Shown: positions 8,894 to 18,975, counted from the first letter of the stretch. The stretch: DNA of 64,000 nt from Spartobacteria bacterium LR76 (GCA_003054655.1 QAYZ01000011.1:166425-230424), one strand, 5' to 3'. The notes: a model not told the origin generated them from the letters alone. Numbers and translations: made by a program.

Positions 8894-11800
8894 GTGAATT
8901 CTCGTATTACCCTGAGCCGCATTGTCGCCGTGAACTGGTATGGCTACCGGCAGTTCATCGACATCAGCGGGCTTTCGCTCATCACGGGCGCAAACGGCTC
9001 GGGCAAGAGCGCGCTGCTCGACCTGATCCAGTTCGTCATGCTGGGCGAGAATCTCAGCCGCTTCAACAAGGCCGCCGCCGGGGCGGGGAGCGGGCGCACG
9101 CTGCGCGGGTACTGCCTGTGCGACACGAATACGCTGGGCCGCGACGGGCAGGAGCGTTACCTGCGCACGAGCGGCGTTACGATAGCCGCGCTGGAGTTTC
9201 AGTTTCCGCCGCAGGAGGGCGAGGAGGAGCCGCGCCGTCAGACATGGGGGGCGCGCATCGAGTTTGACAGCCCGACGGGCAAGGGGCGCACGCTGTGGTT
9301 CACCGTCCCGACGCGCCTGGAGCGCAGTGACTTTCTGCGTGAGAATGCCCTGCTGGGCGGCGAGGAGTTTTTGCCGGAGGATGAGTTTCGCGTGCATTTC
9401 AAGCGCGACCTCGGTGGGGAAACCTGGGAGCACCAGCGCACGTACCTCGAGGAGATGCGCCAAAGCTCGGGACTGCATTTCGATCGCGAGCAGATGAACA
9501 AGACGCTGCCCAAGGCGATGGCGTTTCAGCCGGAGAGCAACTTCGAGGCGTTCATCCGTGATTACCTCCTGGAGGCCGGAATGCCGGACGTGCGGGCGGT
9601 GAAGGAAAGCGTCGACGCCCACCGCCGGGCCAAGGAGCGCCTCGACAAGATGCGCGACCAGCACGTGCGATTGACGAAGATCGGCGAACTCCATGCCGTC
9701 GCGGCGAAGCACCGGCGCGAGGCCGCACTGTGGACGCACCTGCGCGATGCGCTCGCGCACGAGGAAGCCTCCGAGCGTTGGCAGAATGACCAGACGAAGC
9801 TGCGCACACTGGTCGAGGAAAACAAAAACAACCTGCTGGCCCGCAAGGAAGCCGTCAGCGAACGCGACCGCTATCGCGAGCAGCTCGACGAGGTGCGGCT
9901 CGTGGTCGGGCGTGATTCCCAGATCGCCCGCCTGAGCGAGGAGCGCGAGAAGCTCGCCAAGCTCGAGCGCGAACTCGCCACCCTGCGCGAGGCGCGCAAG
10001 GCCGCCGGGCAGTTCCTGCGTGACTATTCCCAGGACTGGCGCGACTGGCTGCGGCTCGGTGAGCAGCTCGGGCTGGAGTCGCTGGAGGAGTGTTTCCATC
10101 TCGTCCAGTCGCTGAACGAAGGCGATGAGGCGGCGGGCCTTGAGATCGTGACACGGTTGTCCCGGGAGGGGGCGCGTTTGCAGGATCAGGCCAAAGCGCG
10201 GCTCGCGGAGTTGGAGGAGGCAATACGCCGTTCCGAGCGCCGAGAGGCGGATCTGGTGCGCGACCTGGAGAATTACCAGAAGGATCGCACCGCCTCCGCG
10301 CCGCTGCTGGAGGCCCTGCACGAGGCGGGAGTGAAGGCGAAGGCCCTCGGGCGCGTCATCGAGGTGAAGCCCTCGGCGGAAAGCTGGTGGCCGCTTTTGG
10401 AGACTTTGCTTGCCGGGGAGCGCCATTCGATCCTGGCGGAAAATTTCGATGCAGCATGGGAGGTGGCCCAGCGCGTCTCCAGCCCCGACGAGGTGCTGCT
10501 GAATCCGGCGGAACTCGGGAAAGCCGGCACCAAGCCCCTGCGAGGGAGCCTGCGCGATTTCTTTGAGGTGAAGCACAAGGCCGCCTCGGCCTACCTCGAC
10601 CGGTTGCTGGGCCAGATCATGCCGGTCGAGCACCCGACATTTTTGGAAGAACACGAGCGTGCGTTGTCGCGCGACGGCTGGCTGAAAGACCCGCCGCGCC
10701 GCGTGCTGCTCAAGCCCGCGAAGGAGCTGACCATCGGCGAGGAGGGCCTGCGCCGCCTGCGCGAGATCCGCGAAAAGGAGATCACCGATGTGCGCCACGA
10801 GCTCAGCGGCATCCGGCGCGAACGCAATGACTGGCGCTCCTGGCTGGATCGCGCGGAGAAGCGCAGCCTCATTCATCCCGAGATTCCCAAGGTCGCCCAC
10901 GCGCTCGAGCGGCTTCCCGAGGCGGAGCGCGAGCGGAACATTCGTGAAGAGACGATCAAGCTTCTCTCCACGCCGGAACGCGAGAAAGCCGTGGCGGAGC
11001 TGCAGCGGTTGGAAAGCGACGAGCGCGGTGCGACGGAGCGCGCCGTGCGCCTGGACGAACGGCTGAAGGCGGTGGATCAGAGCATACGCGAGTTGCGTGA
11101 TCGTGCAGGAGCGGCGGAGGATGACGAGTCGAGGCTGCGCCTGGAGCGCCAGCTCAGCCGGGCGCGTCTCAGCGGCGTGCTCGACGACGAGATTGCGGAT
11201 TACATCACCAAGGCCCGGCGGCAGTTCTCCTCCTGGTCGAAGCGCATCGAGGCGTCAATCGAGGCGTCATCCTCGGAGCAGAATCGCGCGGCTGAGGCGA
11301 TTCGCAACCGGGACGACGCGAGGCGCGAGTTTCTGCTCGTGCACCGCGAGATGGCCGAGGTCTTCGATCCTGATGATGAGGATAACGACCGCTACGATCA
11401 GCGCTGCCGCGAACTGGGCGAGCAGGAGCTGGATCGTTTCCAGGCCGAGGCCGAGCGCGCTCGCGCCGAATGGGAGGACCGCCTCCAGCACCAGGTGCTC
11501 GATGTTCTCCGCGACAAGATCAACGAGGCCGAGCGCACCAAGCGCGAGCTGAACAAGGCGATGCTCCACGACATCGGCGGCATCGTCTATCAGATCGTGA
11601 GCCACCGCGACCGCGCCCATAGCGCGATCTGGGCGCTGGTCGAGAAAGGTCTGCCCTCCGGCGAGGACATGGGGCTGTTCAACTCCGCCCAGCGTGAGGA
11701 GATCGAGAAGGCCAAGGAGGAACTGATGGCCGCGATCGAGTCCGTCGACAATCCCGACGACAAGAAGGGCCAGCGCGCGCTCGACTACCGGTTTTATCAT

Positions 11801-12235
11801 CGCTGGGACATCGAGGCCCGGCCCAGCGGCAAGGGCGACGAGGCGGCAATTTCTCTCAACAAGAGCGCCAAGAAGCAGAGCGGCGGCGAAAACCAGGCAC
11901 CGTTCTTCGTGGCCACCCTCGCGGCTTTTCATCGCGTCTACGACGTCGGCGGGCGCGGCGGGCAGCCGACGCTCGGGCTGGTCGTGATGGATGAGGCGTT
12001 CAGCAAGCTCTCCGGCGATCGTATCGACGACTGCCTCGCGCTGGCGCGCAACTTTGGCCTCCAGCTCGTGATGGCCTTCCCCGAGGATCGCCTGCCGACG
12101 ATGATCGAGCACGCCGAGACGGTGGTGCAATGCCGCGTCGAGCGCGGATACCACGACAAGACCGGCGCGGTGAACCACATCGAGAACTGGGTCGTGCGCG
12201 TCAACCGAGATCGTCTGCGCGAGATCCTTTCCTGA
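8894..12235 (+). CDS. jetC: JetC-like SMC ATPase of a Wadjet/MksB complex
   Basis: An 1113-residue SMC/Rad50-like ATPase with a GTG start five bases after jetB. Walker A is at the N-terminus (GANGSGKSALL, Lys 38). Long coiled-coil arms rich in Glu, Arg and Lys run from ~250 to ~900, interrupted near 430-600 by a hinge-like region. The C-terminal head has the ABC signature (SGGENQ, Ser 996), Walker B (LGLVVMDEAF, Asp 1033/Glu 1034) and a D-loop. In known systems JetC extrudes DNA loops and recognises plasmids by their small circular size. The nuclease partner JetD, normally next in the operon, is not present here. Confidence 0.9.
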   Translation: MNSRITLSRIVAVNWYGYRQFIDISGLSLITGANGSGKSALLDLIQFVMLGENLSRFNKAAAGAGSGRTLRGYCLCDTNTLGRDGQERYLRTSGVTIAALEFQFPPQEGEEEPRRQTWGARIEFDSPTGKGRTLWFTVPTRLERSDFLRENALLGGEEFLPEDEFRVHFKRDLGGETWEHQRTYLEEMRQSSGLHFDREQMNKTLPKAMAFQPESNFEAFIRDYLLEAGMPDVRAVKESVDAHRRAKERLDKMRDQHVRLTKIGELHAVAAKHRREAALWTHLRDALAHEEASERWQNDQTKLRTLVEENKNNLLARKEAVSERDRYREQLDEVRLVVGRDSQIARLSEEREKLAKLERELATLREARKAAGQFLRDYSQDWRDWLRLGEQLGLESLEECFHLVQSLNEGDEAAGLEIVTRLSREGARLQDQAKARLAELEEAIRRSERREADLVRDLENYQKDRTASAPLLEALHEAGVKAKALGRVIEVKPSAESWWPLLETLLAGERHSILAENFDAAWEVAQRVSSPDEVLLNPAELGKAGTKPLRGSLRDFFEVKHKAASAYLDRLLGQIMPVEHPTFLEEHERALSRDGWLKDPPRRVLLKPAKELTIGEEGLRRLREIREKEITDVRHELSGIRRERNDWRSWLDRAEKRSLIHPEIPKVAHALERLPEAERERNIREETIKLLSTPEREKAVAELQRLESDERGATERAVRLDERLKAVDQSIRELRDRAGAAEDDESRLRLERQLSRARLSGVLDDEIADYITKARRQFSSWSKRIEASIEASSSEQNRAAEAIRNRDDARREFLLVHREMAEVFDPDDEDNDRYDQRCRELGEQELDRFQAEAERARAEWEDRLQHQVLDVLRDKINEAERTKRELNKAMLHDIGGIVYQIVSHRDRAHSAIWALVEKGLPSGEDMGLFNSAQREEIEKAKEELMAAIESVDNPDDKKGQRALDYRFYHRWDIEARPSGKGDEAAISLNKSAKKQSGGENQAPFFVATLAAFHRVYDVGGRGGQPTLGLVVMDEAFSKLSGDRIDDCLALARNFGLQLVMAFPEDRLPTMIEHAETVVQCRVERGYHDKTGAVNHIENWVVRVNRDRLREILS

Positions 12236-12260
12236 AACACCCTTTTACTACTTACGAATC

Positions 12261-13274
12261 ATGAGCATCCCCGGCACCCAGGAACGCGCAGCCTTGTTGG
12301 AAACCCTCGGCACCTTTCTCGGCCAGCGCAGAGAGTTTGCCGCCGTCTCGCGCCGCGAGTGGTTTCAGCCGGACATGGCAAATGCCCAGGCCTATGCCGA
12401 CAGCCTGCCGCTGTATCGCGAGGAATGGAAACGCCTGCTCGGCTGGCCGCTGACGGAGCCAGCCGCCGCGGCTGAGACGGAGTGCGAGCTGCTATCGCAG
12501 GATGCCCTGGGGCGTGTCTTCCGCGTGAGCCAGCGGCTTTTCGGCATCGTCCGTACGTATGGACTGCTCTTTCTCCCGGCGGCGGAGGGGCGTTACCCCC
12601 TGGTGATCGCGCAGCATGGCGGCAAGGGGAGCCCGGAGCTGGCCGCCGGGCTGACCGAGATCGGGTCGGCCAACTACAACCGGCTCGTCCACGGATTGCG
12701 GGAACGCGGGATCGCGGTTTTTGCCCAGCAGTTGCTGGTCTGGGACGACGGCCAGGAGCCGAAGTTCGACCAATACCTGCTTGATCGGCAGTTTCGCCAC
12801 CTTGGCGGATCACGCGTAGCTTTCGATCTTTGCCAGCTCCAGGGATCGTTCAACTGGCTCCTGGAGCACCCCGAGATTGATCCCGATCACGTCGGCATGG
12901 CGGGTCTTTCGTACGGAGGATTCTATACGCTCGCCTTCACTGCGCTGGAGCCGCGCATCCGGGTCGCAGTGGCCTCCTGCTTTGTGAATGATCGCTTCCG
13001 TTACAACTGGGAGGATCTGGTCTGGGGCGGCAGCGCCCTGCGTTTTCTCGATGGCGAGATCGCCCGCATGGTCTGCCCGAGGCCGCTCTTTCTCGAGGCT
13101 GGCGAGGCGGATGATGTGTTTTCGGTGGAGGGATTTTCCGCGCCGGCCGGGGAGGTTGAGAAATGCTATAAGGCGCTCGGGCTGGGGGATCGATGCGAGC
13201 GGCGGACGCATCCGGGCGGGCACGAGTACGACATCGACGGAAAGGCCGAGGCGTTTTTGCTGAAGTGGCTGTGA
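12261..13274 (+). CDS. Alpha/beta hydrolase (acetyl esterase/dienelactone hydrolase-like)
   Basis: A 337-residue single-domain hydrolase, apparently cytosolic. It has an HGGKG oxyanion-type loop, the nucleophile elbow GLSYGG (Ser 217), a probable acid in EAGEADDVF and the catalytic His in THPGGHEYD near the end. This is the pattern of acetyl-xylan-esterase/prolyl-oligopeptidase-like hydrolases. It starts 25 bases after jetC on the same strand, in the place where jetD usually stands. It has no resemblance to JetD (DUF2220/Toprim). It may be an unrelated sugar-ester hydrolase that simply shares transcription. Confidence 0.82.
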   Translation: MSIPGTQERAALLETLGTFLGQRREFAAVSRREWFQPDMANAQAYADSLPLYREEWKRLLGWPLTEPAAAAETECELLSQDALGRVFRVSQRLFGIVRTYGLLFLPAAEGRYPLVIAQHGGKGSPELAAGLTEIGSANYNRLVHGLRERGIAVFAQQLLVWDDGQEPKFDQYLLDRQFRHLGGSRVAFDLCQLQGSFNWLLEHPEIDPDHVGMAGLSYGGFYTLAFTALEPRIRVAVASCFVNDRFRYNWEDLVWGGSALRFLDGEIARMVCPRPLFLEAGEADDVFSVEGFSAPAGEVEKCYKALGLGDRCERRTHPGGHEYDIDGKAEAFLLKWL

Positions 13275-13354
13275 CCTCCGGTGCTGGCCGCCGGTGAAAT
13301 CGTCATTTCCTGGAGGCAAAGACCGGGCTACGGTGCAGTGATCCAGAGTGAGAA

Positions 13355-15982
13355 ATGAGCTCATTGATGTCGTGGGGTAAGATTGCAGTCTGGGCCGGGC
13401 GGAGGCGCCGATGGCTGATTGCACTCGGGCTGGTGATCGGAGTGCTGGCCGGTTTACGCGCCATCCTGCCGACGGTGGCCGAGCGGGCGGTCGCCTGGTC
13501 CTCCCAGTATTATCTCGGGCTGCCTGCCCGGGTGGAAAACGTTGATCTCTCGCTGCTCGCTGGCGGCGTGGTGCTGGAGAATGTGCGCGTGGGCGCTGTG
13601 GCCGAGGAGGGAACTCCCTGGCAGGCGGCGCTGCACCCGCGCGTCATCGATCCCAAGGCCTCGCTGCTGCACATTGAGCGGCTGGCCTTTCGCTGGTCCT
13701 GGTGGGGATTGCTCCGGGGGCGGCTGCAAATCAAGGAGTTCACCCTGCACTCGCCGACGGTGCGCCTGCTGCGAGAGGCGGATGGGCAGATCGACCCGCT
13801 GCGGCAGGCAAAACCCCTCGCTCCCCCGATGGCCGCGAAGCCCGAGCCGCCTGCGAAGGGAGGGTCTCGCTCCTGGCCGATCGAGGTGCGGCGGTTTGCC
13901 CTGAAAGATCCCAACGTCAAGATCCTCGATGTGCCGACGGGGCAGGACCTGCTGGTGTTTTCGCTGGAGAGCTTTGAACTCGACGAGGCCTCGTGGCGGG
14001 AGTCGGAGTTGGGCTTTGGTTCCATGGCGGTACGCGGTCCTGTTCTCAAGGTGAAACGCGAGCTGGTGCTGGCGGAACCGGAGCGCACGGGCGAAAAGAC
14101 GGCGGCCCAGCGCGAGGCCGGGGCGGGGACTGCGGGCAGGCCGGGATTTCGCATCCGGAAGGTCGATGTCGAGCGCGCGGAATTCACCTGGCTGAGCGCC
14201 AGGGGGCCGCTGGACGTGATGATGAAGCTGAAGGCCTCCGGCATCACGGCGGAGCAGGGAAAACGCTTTCCGCTGGAGCTGGCTTTGCAGATCGGGACCG
14301 GGAGGGCCGACCTGTCCGGGGAGGTCGGGATGCTCCCGCCCTACTACAAGGGCCGGTTGAAATGGGATGGTATTTCCTTTGCCCCGCTCCTGATGGCGGC
14401 GGTGCCCGACCTGGCAGCGTGGCTGAAATCCACGGATGGCAGCGGAGACTTGCGCATCACCGCGGATCTCGCGGGCGTCGCGGGATCGCCGGGCATCCAT
14501 CTGGCCGGGCGGACGACGGTGGAGAATTTTTCCGCAGCGGATCCGGCCGGAGGGGGATTTGCCCTGGGCTGGAAGCGTCTGGATGTCGTGATGAAGGAGG
14601 CGGTAATACCTCTGGCAGCCGGGGGCGGGGCGGCACCGCTGCCGAGCCTGGAGCTCGAGCGGGTCACCCTGCAGGACCCGCGCATTCTCTACACCCATCC
14701 GTGGCCGCTGCTGGAGACCTTCCTCGGCTGGGACCCGGCGCAAAAGGCGACGATGGTGGCTTTTGTCCTGGGAATACTGCAACGCGAGAGCGAGGACGAG
14801 CAGGCGGTCGGCAGGGCCGCGCTCGACCTCCTGGAGATCAAGGGCGGCGAGATCGAGATGAGAGATACCACGGCGGCGGCGCAGGCGACGGTGCGCGGCA
14901 TGGATGTGACCCTGCGCAATATGAATTTCCCTGAGATGACATTTGAAGCCCTCTCGATGCAGGCCACGCTGCCGACGGACTCCCGGTTTTCCCTGGAAGG
15001 GAGCCTGAAAGCGGGGCAGACCGGGGATTTTGTCATCAGCCTGCAGGGGCTGGATCTGCCGACATTCAGCCCCTATGCGAAAGACGCCGGAGTGACGCTC
15101 GACGCCGGCCGGTTTTCGCTGCAAACCCGGCTGAAGATGGAGGGAGGCGTGATGACGATGGATAACGACGTCACCCTGAACAAGCTCGGTGTGTCGCTCA
15201 GCCATGCCGACTGGTTTGGGAGGGAGTTCGGCGTGCCGATCAATCTCGCACTCGCCCTGCTGCGAGACGCCGGCGGCGACATCCGGCTGCAGGTGCCGAT
15301 GCGGCGGGATGAAAAGGGGACCACGATATCGATGGGGGCGGTGGTTGCCTCGGCGCTGCGGGCCTCGATCCTCGGCGCGATCAGCTCGCCGCTGAAGCTG
15401 GCGGGCATCGGCATGGGAGGTAACGGCTCGTCCGGGCAGTTGAGCGGCGCGGCGATTAAGAACGTGGCGGGCGCGGCGGATCCTGCTCAAGGCGCTGCGG
15501 CCCGGCTGGACGGGCTGGCCCGGCTGCTGGCAGAGCGGCCCGAGCTGCAACTCGCCCTGCGTGGACGCATCGGGCCGGAGGATCTGCCGATCCTGGCAGA
15601 CCGCCAGTTGGTTGAAAACGCGCGGGCGAAGGTCAAATTGCCGGAGCTTCCGCAGGTCGGGTTCCTGGCCCGGAGGAGGATCGGCATCTATCTGGCGAAA
15701 CGTGCCAAAGGCGAAGACGCCACGCTGGGCGCAGAGGATCAAGCCCTGTATGCCCGCTATGTGGCTGCTGTCCAGGTGCCTGACGATCAGCTTCAGCTCC
15801 TGGCCCGCCAACGGGCGGAGAAGGTCAGGGATCTCCTGGTCGCGAGAAAGGTCGATAGCAAACGGCTCGCCGTCGGCGAAAGGGAGGCCGACGGGCAACC
15901 CGGTGTCGTGATTTCCTTTCAGCCGCCTCCCTCCGATGGCGGGAAGCCGGTCAAGGCACCGGCAACGAAGAAGCCTTCCTGA
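13355..15982 (+). CDS. AsmA/DUF748-family membrane-anchored protein
   Basis: An 875-residue protein with one N-terminal transmembrane helix (WLIALGLVIGVLAGL, residues ~20-40) followed by a long periplasmic beta-rich body. It shows AsmA/TamB/DUF748-type features: VDLSLLAGGVVLENVRV, repeated amphipathic strands, and LSHADWFGREFGVPINLALALLRDAGGDIRL, a hallmark of DUF748 C-terminal regions. The final ~80 residues hold OmpA-like spacing (AEKVRDLLVARKVDSKRLAVGE). Such proteins are thought to bridge the inner and outer membranes for lipid transport. ATG 13367 is an alternative start. Confidence 0.82.
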   Translation: MSSLMSWGKIAVWAGRRRRWLIALGLVIGVLAGLRAILPTVAERAVAWSSQYYLGLPARVENVDLSLLAGGVVLENVRVGAVAEEGTPWQAALHPRVIDPKASLLHIERLAFRWSWWGLLRGRLQIKEFTLHSPTVRLLREADGQIDPLRQAKPLAPPMAAKPEPPAKGGSRSWPIEVRRFALKDPNVKILDVPTGQDLLVFSLESFELDEASWRESELGFGSMAVRGPVLKVKRELVLAEPERTGEKTAAQREAGAGTAGRPGFRIRKVDVERAEFTWLSARGPLDVMMKLKASGITAEQGKRFPLELALQIGTGRADLSGEVGMLPPYYKGRLKWDGISFAPLLMAAVPDLAAWLKSTDGSGDLRITADLAGVAGSPGIHLAGRTTVENFSAADPAGGGFALGWKRLDVVMKEAVIPLAAGGGAAPLPSLELERVTLQDPRILYTHPWPLLETFLGWDPAQKATMVAFVLGILQRESEDEQAVGRAALDLLEIKGGEIEMRDTTAAAQATVRGMDVTLRNMNFPEMTFEALSMQATLPTDSRFSLEGSLKAGQTGDFVISLQGLDLPTFSPYAKDAGVTLDAGRFSLQTRLKMEGGVMTMDNDVTLNKLGVSLSHADWFGREFGVPINLALALLRDAGGDIRLQVPMRRDEKGTTISMGAVVASALRASILGAISSPLKLAGIGMGGNGSSGQLSGAAIKNVAGAADPAQGAAARLDGLARLLAERPELQLALRGRIGPEDLPILADRQLVENARAKVKLPELPQVGFLARRRIGIYLAKRAKGEDATLGAEDQALYARYVAAVQVPDDQLQLLARQRAEKVRDLLVARKVDSKRLAVGEREADGQPGVVISFQPPPSDGGKPVKAPATKKPS

Positions 15983-16075
15983 GTGTTTCGATATGCGGCA
16001 GCCCGGACCCATGCCGGAGTGGCGGGCGGCAAGTCATGGCTTGTCATGCGAGGCGGCAATTCCATAGTTAGGGGA

Positions 16076-16480
16076 ATGTCATCCGAAGTCTTTCCGTCCT
16101 CCGCCGCCCTCCGTCAGATCCTGCCACTTGCTGAAAAGCGCGAGGCTTTGCTCAAGAAAGTCGAGGCGCTGGATCGTCAGATCGCCGGGCTGAGAGTGAA
16201 TGCTCCGGCAGCCGCGGCGGTGCCAAAGGCTCAGCCGGTACGCCAGGCGGCAGGTCGCAGGAAGCCCGTGGAGGCGGCTCCGGCCGGGGAGAAGAAAGAC
16301 ACGTCGGCGAAGATCCTCGGTCTGCTCAAGGCCGCAGGCTCAAAGGGGGCAAGCATCAAGGAAATCGCCGCCCGGCTCGGGATGAAGGTCCAGAATGTGC
16401 ACGTGTGGTTCAGCTTCAAGGGGAGAAGGCTGGCTGCCCTCCAGAAGATCGGGCCGGCGCAGTGGGCGCTCAAAGCCTGA
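16076..16480 (+). CDS. Small protein with coiled-coil N-terminus and winged-helix-like C-terminus
   Basis: A 134-residue protein. The N-terminal ~45 residues form a short coiled coil (EKREALLKKVEALDRQIAGL). An Ala/Pro-rich linker follows, then a C-terminal helix-turn-helix (LGLLKAAGSKGASIKEIAARL, followed by MKVQNVHVWF and KIGPAQWAL) like the HTH of restriction-endonuclease-associated or HARE-type modules. The chosen ATG gives SSEVFPSS at the N-terminus; upstream sequence in the frame is not protein-like. It is probably a small DNA-binding or nucleoid-type protein; the target is unknown. Confidence 0.65.
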   Translation: MSSEVFPSSAALRQILPLAEKREALLKKVEALDRQIAGLRVNAPAAAAVPKAQPVRQAAGRRKPVEAAPAGEKKDTSAKILGLLKAAGSKGASIKEIAARLGMKVQNVHVWFSFKGRRLAALQKIGPAQWALKA

Positions 16481-16525
16481 TCCGGGCGTAGAGCGGCGAA
16501 TCTCCGCCGGTCGATGCGCCCCGGG

Positions 16526-17371
16526 CTACTTGCGAGGGCTTGCCTGGATTCTTTGCCGATAGGCAAGAGGCGAGATTTGAAACTCCGCCTTGAAGGCGCG
16601 GGAGAAGGCGCTCCCGCTGCCAAACCCCGCATGCTCGCTGATCTGCTCCAGAGTCATTTCCGGATCTCTCATGAGCCACTTTGCCCGCTCGAACTGGACA
16701 TCGGTAAACGCCTCCTGGGGGGAGATCCCCCGGACCTTGTGAAACAGCCGCCGCAGGTGGCTGGACGACAGGTGAATGGCCTCGGCGACCTCGGCGATGC
16801 TGGGGCCTTTTTGGAGGTTTGCCTCATACCAGGCCATCGCTTCGTTCACCTTGGTCGTGCCATAGTTGGGAGGATCGCCCCACTGGGCCCGCGGAATGTG
16901 CTTCAGGAAAAATAACGTCAGCTCGGACGCTACGATCCGGTAGATGAGAGGCTCCAGGACGCCCATGCTTCTCTGCGCCTCGATCGGAGTCGCTCCGATG
17001 GTTTTACGCGCTTCGCCACAGCGGTCATAGAGTTGCTCGATCAGGGGCAGAAAGGGCGCGCGGAGTGGGATGCGGCGGTATCCTTCATTCCCGACGATCG
17101 TTCGCACCGTGTACTCCGCCTCGTCAAAGTGGAAGATGATGCTGCGGCAGAAATCCGATGGTTCGCCTCCCCACCCGTGCACGCAGTCCGGGCCGCTCAC
17201 CACGAGTGTCGGGACGGTGATGCGCTCGGCGTGCAGGGACTCGTCCTTCCTGAGGAGAAGATTGCAGCGGCCATCGAAGAGGAACTGGAATTCCCAGGCC
17301 CCTCGGCGATAAGGGATCAAGGGGGCCTTGCCGTAGCGGCGCTCGCCGCGATTCCGATACAGGAGAAGCAT
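16526..17371 (-). CDS. AraC-family transcriptional regulator
   Basis: A 281-residue regulator. The N-terminal ~150 residues look like a cupin-type ligand-binding fold (ITVPTLVVSGPDCVHGWGG). The C-terminal ~100 residues are a double HTH: first helix pair SIAEVAEAIHLSSSHLRRLFHK, then the typical ISPQEAF and MTLEQISEHAGFGSGSAFSRAF. It is divergent from the Gfo/Idh/MocA dehydrogenase gene across ~95 bases and so is the likely regulator of that gene. Confidence 0.9.
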   Translation of the reverse strand: MLLLYRNRGERRYGKAPLIPYRRGAWEFQFLFDGRCNLLLRKDESLHAERITVPTLVVSGPDCVHGWGGEPSDFCRSIIFHFDEAEYTVRTIVGNEGYRRIPLRAPFLPLIEQLYDRCGEARKTIGATPIEAQRSMGVLEPLIYRIVASELTLFFLKHIPRAQWGDPPNYGTTKVNEAMAWYEANLQKGPSIAEVAEAIHLSSSHLRRLFHKVRGISPQEAFTDVQFERAKWLMRDPEMTLEQISEHAGFGSGSAFSRAFKAEFQISPLAYRQRIQASPRK

Positions 17372-17466
17372 GGCGTCATGGTTGGCGGCCGGAGCGAAAA
17401 TGTCAAAACTTTGAGCGTTTCATCTATGGCTGCATCCGGGTTCGGGTGGGATATTCCGACCATCCA

Positions 17467-18897
17467 ATGAACGCTCCTTCATCCTCCTCCGCCACGGTCT
17501 CGCCCGTCTCCAGCACCCATAGAAAACGCTATGCTGTCGTCGGGACAGGCGGCCGCTCGTGGATGTTCATCCAGGCGCTGGCCTCGACCTTTCGCGATTC
17601 CTGCGAGCTTGTGGCATTCTGTGACACAAACTCTACGAGAATGAATTTCTACAATCGGGAGATCGGGCAGAAATACGGGCTGTCTCCCGTGGCGACCTAT
17701 CGCGCCGAGGACTTTGACCAGCTCGTGCGGGAAGCCCGCCCCGACGTGGTGATCGTATCCTCGATCGATCGCACCCACCATCACTACATCGTGCGGGCGA
17801 TGGAACTGGGCTGCGATGTTGTGTCGGAAAAACCGCTCACGGTGGATATCGGGAAATGCATCGAGATCCTGGAGGCCATCGAGCAGACGGGCCGCAAGCT
17901 CACCGTCACCTTCAACTATCGGTATGCCCCGATCCGATCCAAGGTGAAGGAACTCATCCAGGAGGGAGCCATCGGCGAGGTGAAGTCCGTGCACTTTGAG
18001 TGGCTGCTGGACACCCAGCATGGCGCGGATTACTTCCGGCGCTGGCATCGCGACAAGGCGAACTCCGGCGGGCTCATGGTGCACAAGGCGACGCATCATT
18101 TTGATCTCGTGAACTGGTGGCTGGACTCCTCGCCCGAGACGGTTGTCGGCATGGGGCGTCTTGCCTTTTACGGCAGGGAAAATGCGAAAAGCCGGGGGAT
18201 AACGAAATTCTATGACCGAGGCACGGACACACCGGAGGCGGCGGGTGATCCGTTTGCGCTGGATCTGCGGTCCTCGGAGAATCTGAAGAGCCTCTATCTC
18301 GATGCCGAGCATGAGGACGGGTATCGCCGGGACCAGAGCGTCTTTGGTGAAGGAATCTCGATCGAGGATACGATGAATGTGCTCGTACGCTACAAGTCGG
18401 GTGCGCAGATGACGTACAGCCTCCATGCCTATGCTCCCTGGGAAGGCTATCGGATCGCGTTCAATGGCACCAAGGGGCGCATCGAGGTCAACCACCAGGA
18501 AACATCCTATATCAACGCAGGCACGGGTGCCTTGACGGAGGGGATGTCGAGTTCCGAGCAGCTTCTGCTCCTGCCCTTGTTCGGAAAGCCGGAGGTCATC
18601 GAGATTCCTGCCAGCGAGGGCGGGCATGGCGGAGGAGACCCCATCATGCTGCGCGAGATCTTTCAGGGAGCAGAACATACAGACCCTCTGGGGCGTGCGG
18701 CGAACCACATCGATGGCGCGCGCTCGATCCTGACGGGCATCGCCGCCAACGAGTCCTTCAAGACGGGGCTTCCTGTCCACGTTGACTCCCTGTTGAGAGT
18801 TGATGAATGGGCCGCATCGTCGAGAAACGGAGCGGCTCCCACCGGTCCAGGCGCGGAACAGAAGGATAGCGTCGCCAGCGGGGCGGCCGCCCAGTGA
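17467..18897 (+). CDS. Gfo/Idh/MocA-family NAD(P)-dependent oxidoreductase
   Basis: A 476-residue sugar dehydrogenase-type protein. It has a Rossmann fold at the N-terminus (YAVVGTGGRSWMFIQAL), an EKPLTVD motif (the EKP lysine contacts the cofactor) and an HKATHHFDLVNWWLDS region that supplies the catalytic His. It lacks a signal peptide, unlike many secreted relatives. I chose ATG 17467 because the upstream GTG would add only a few residues of intergenic sequence. The substrate is probably a sugar, inositol or glycoside derivative. It is followed by a GntR/LacI-type regulator and lies opposite an AraC regulator, consistent with inducible expression. Confidence 0.9.
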   Translation: MNAPSSSSATVSPVSSTHRKRYAVVGTGGRSWMFIQALASTFRDSCELVAFCDTNSTRMNFYNREIGQKYGLSPVATYRAEDFDQLVREARPDVVIVSSIDRTHHHYIVRAMELGCDVVSEKPLTVDIGKCIEILEAIEQTGRKLTVTFNYRYAPIRSKVKELIQEGAIGEVKSVHFEWLLDTQHGADYFRRWHRDKANSGGLMVHKATHHFDLVNWWLDSSPETVVGMGRLAFYGRENAKSRGITKFYDRGTDTPEAAGDPFALDLRSSENLKSLYLDAEHEDGYRRDQSVFGEGISIEDTMNVLVRYKSGAQMTYSLHAYAPWEGYRIAFNGTKGRIEVNHQETSYINAGTGALTEGMSSSEQLLLLPLFGKPEVIEIPASEGGHGGGDPIMLREIFQGAEHTDPLGRAANHIDGARSILTGIAANESFKTGLPVHVDSLLRVDEWAASSRNGAAPTGPGAEQKDSVASGAAAQ

Positions 18898-18975
18898 TCT
18901 CCTGAGGGAGCCGCCGGTGCGGGAGGATCGCGGGGCGATGCGATCTTCCGGCGCAAGGGCTTGGCAATGGATACG

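Noticed and set aside
12261..13274. Possible JetD subunit completing a Wadjet operon
   Set aside because: The protein has a GxSxGG nucleophile elbow and a full alpha/beta hydrolase triad, not the DUF2220/Toprim pattern of JetD.
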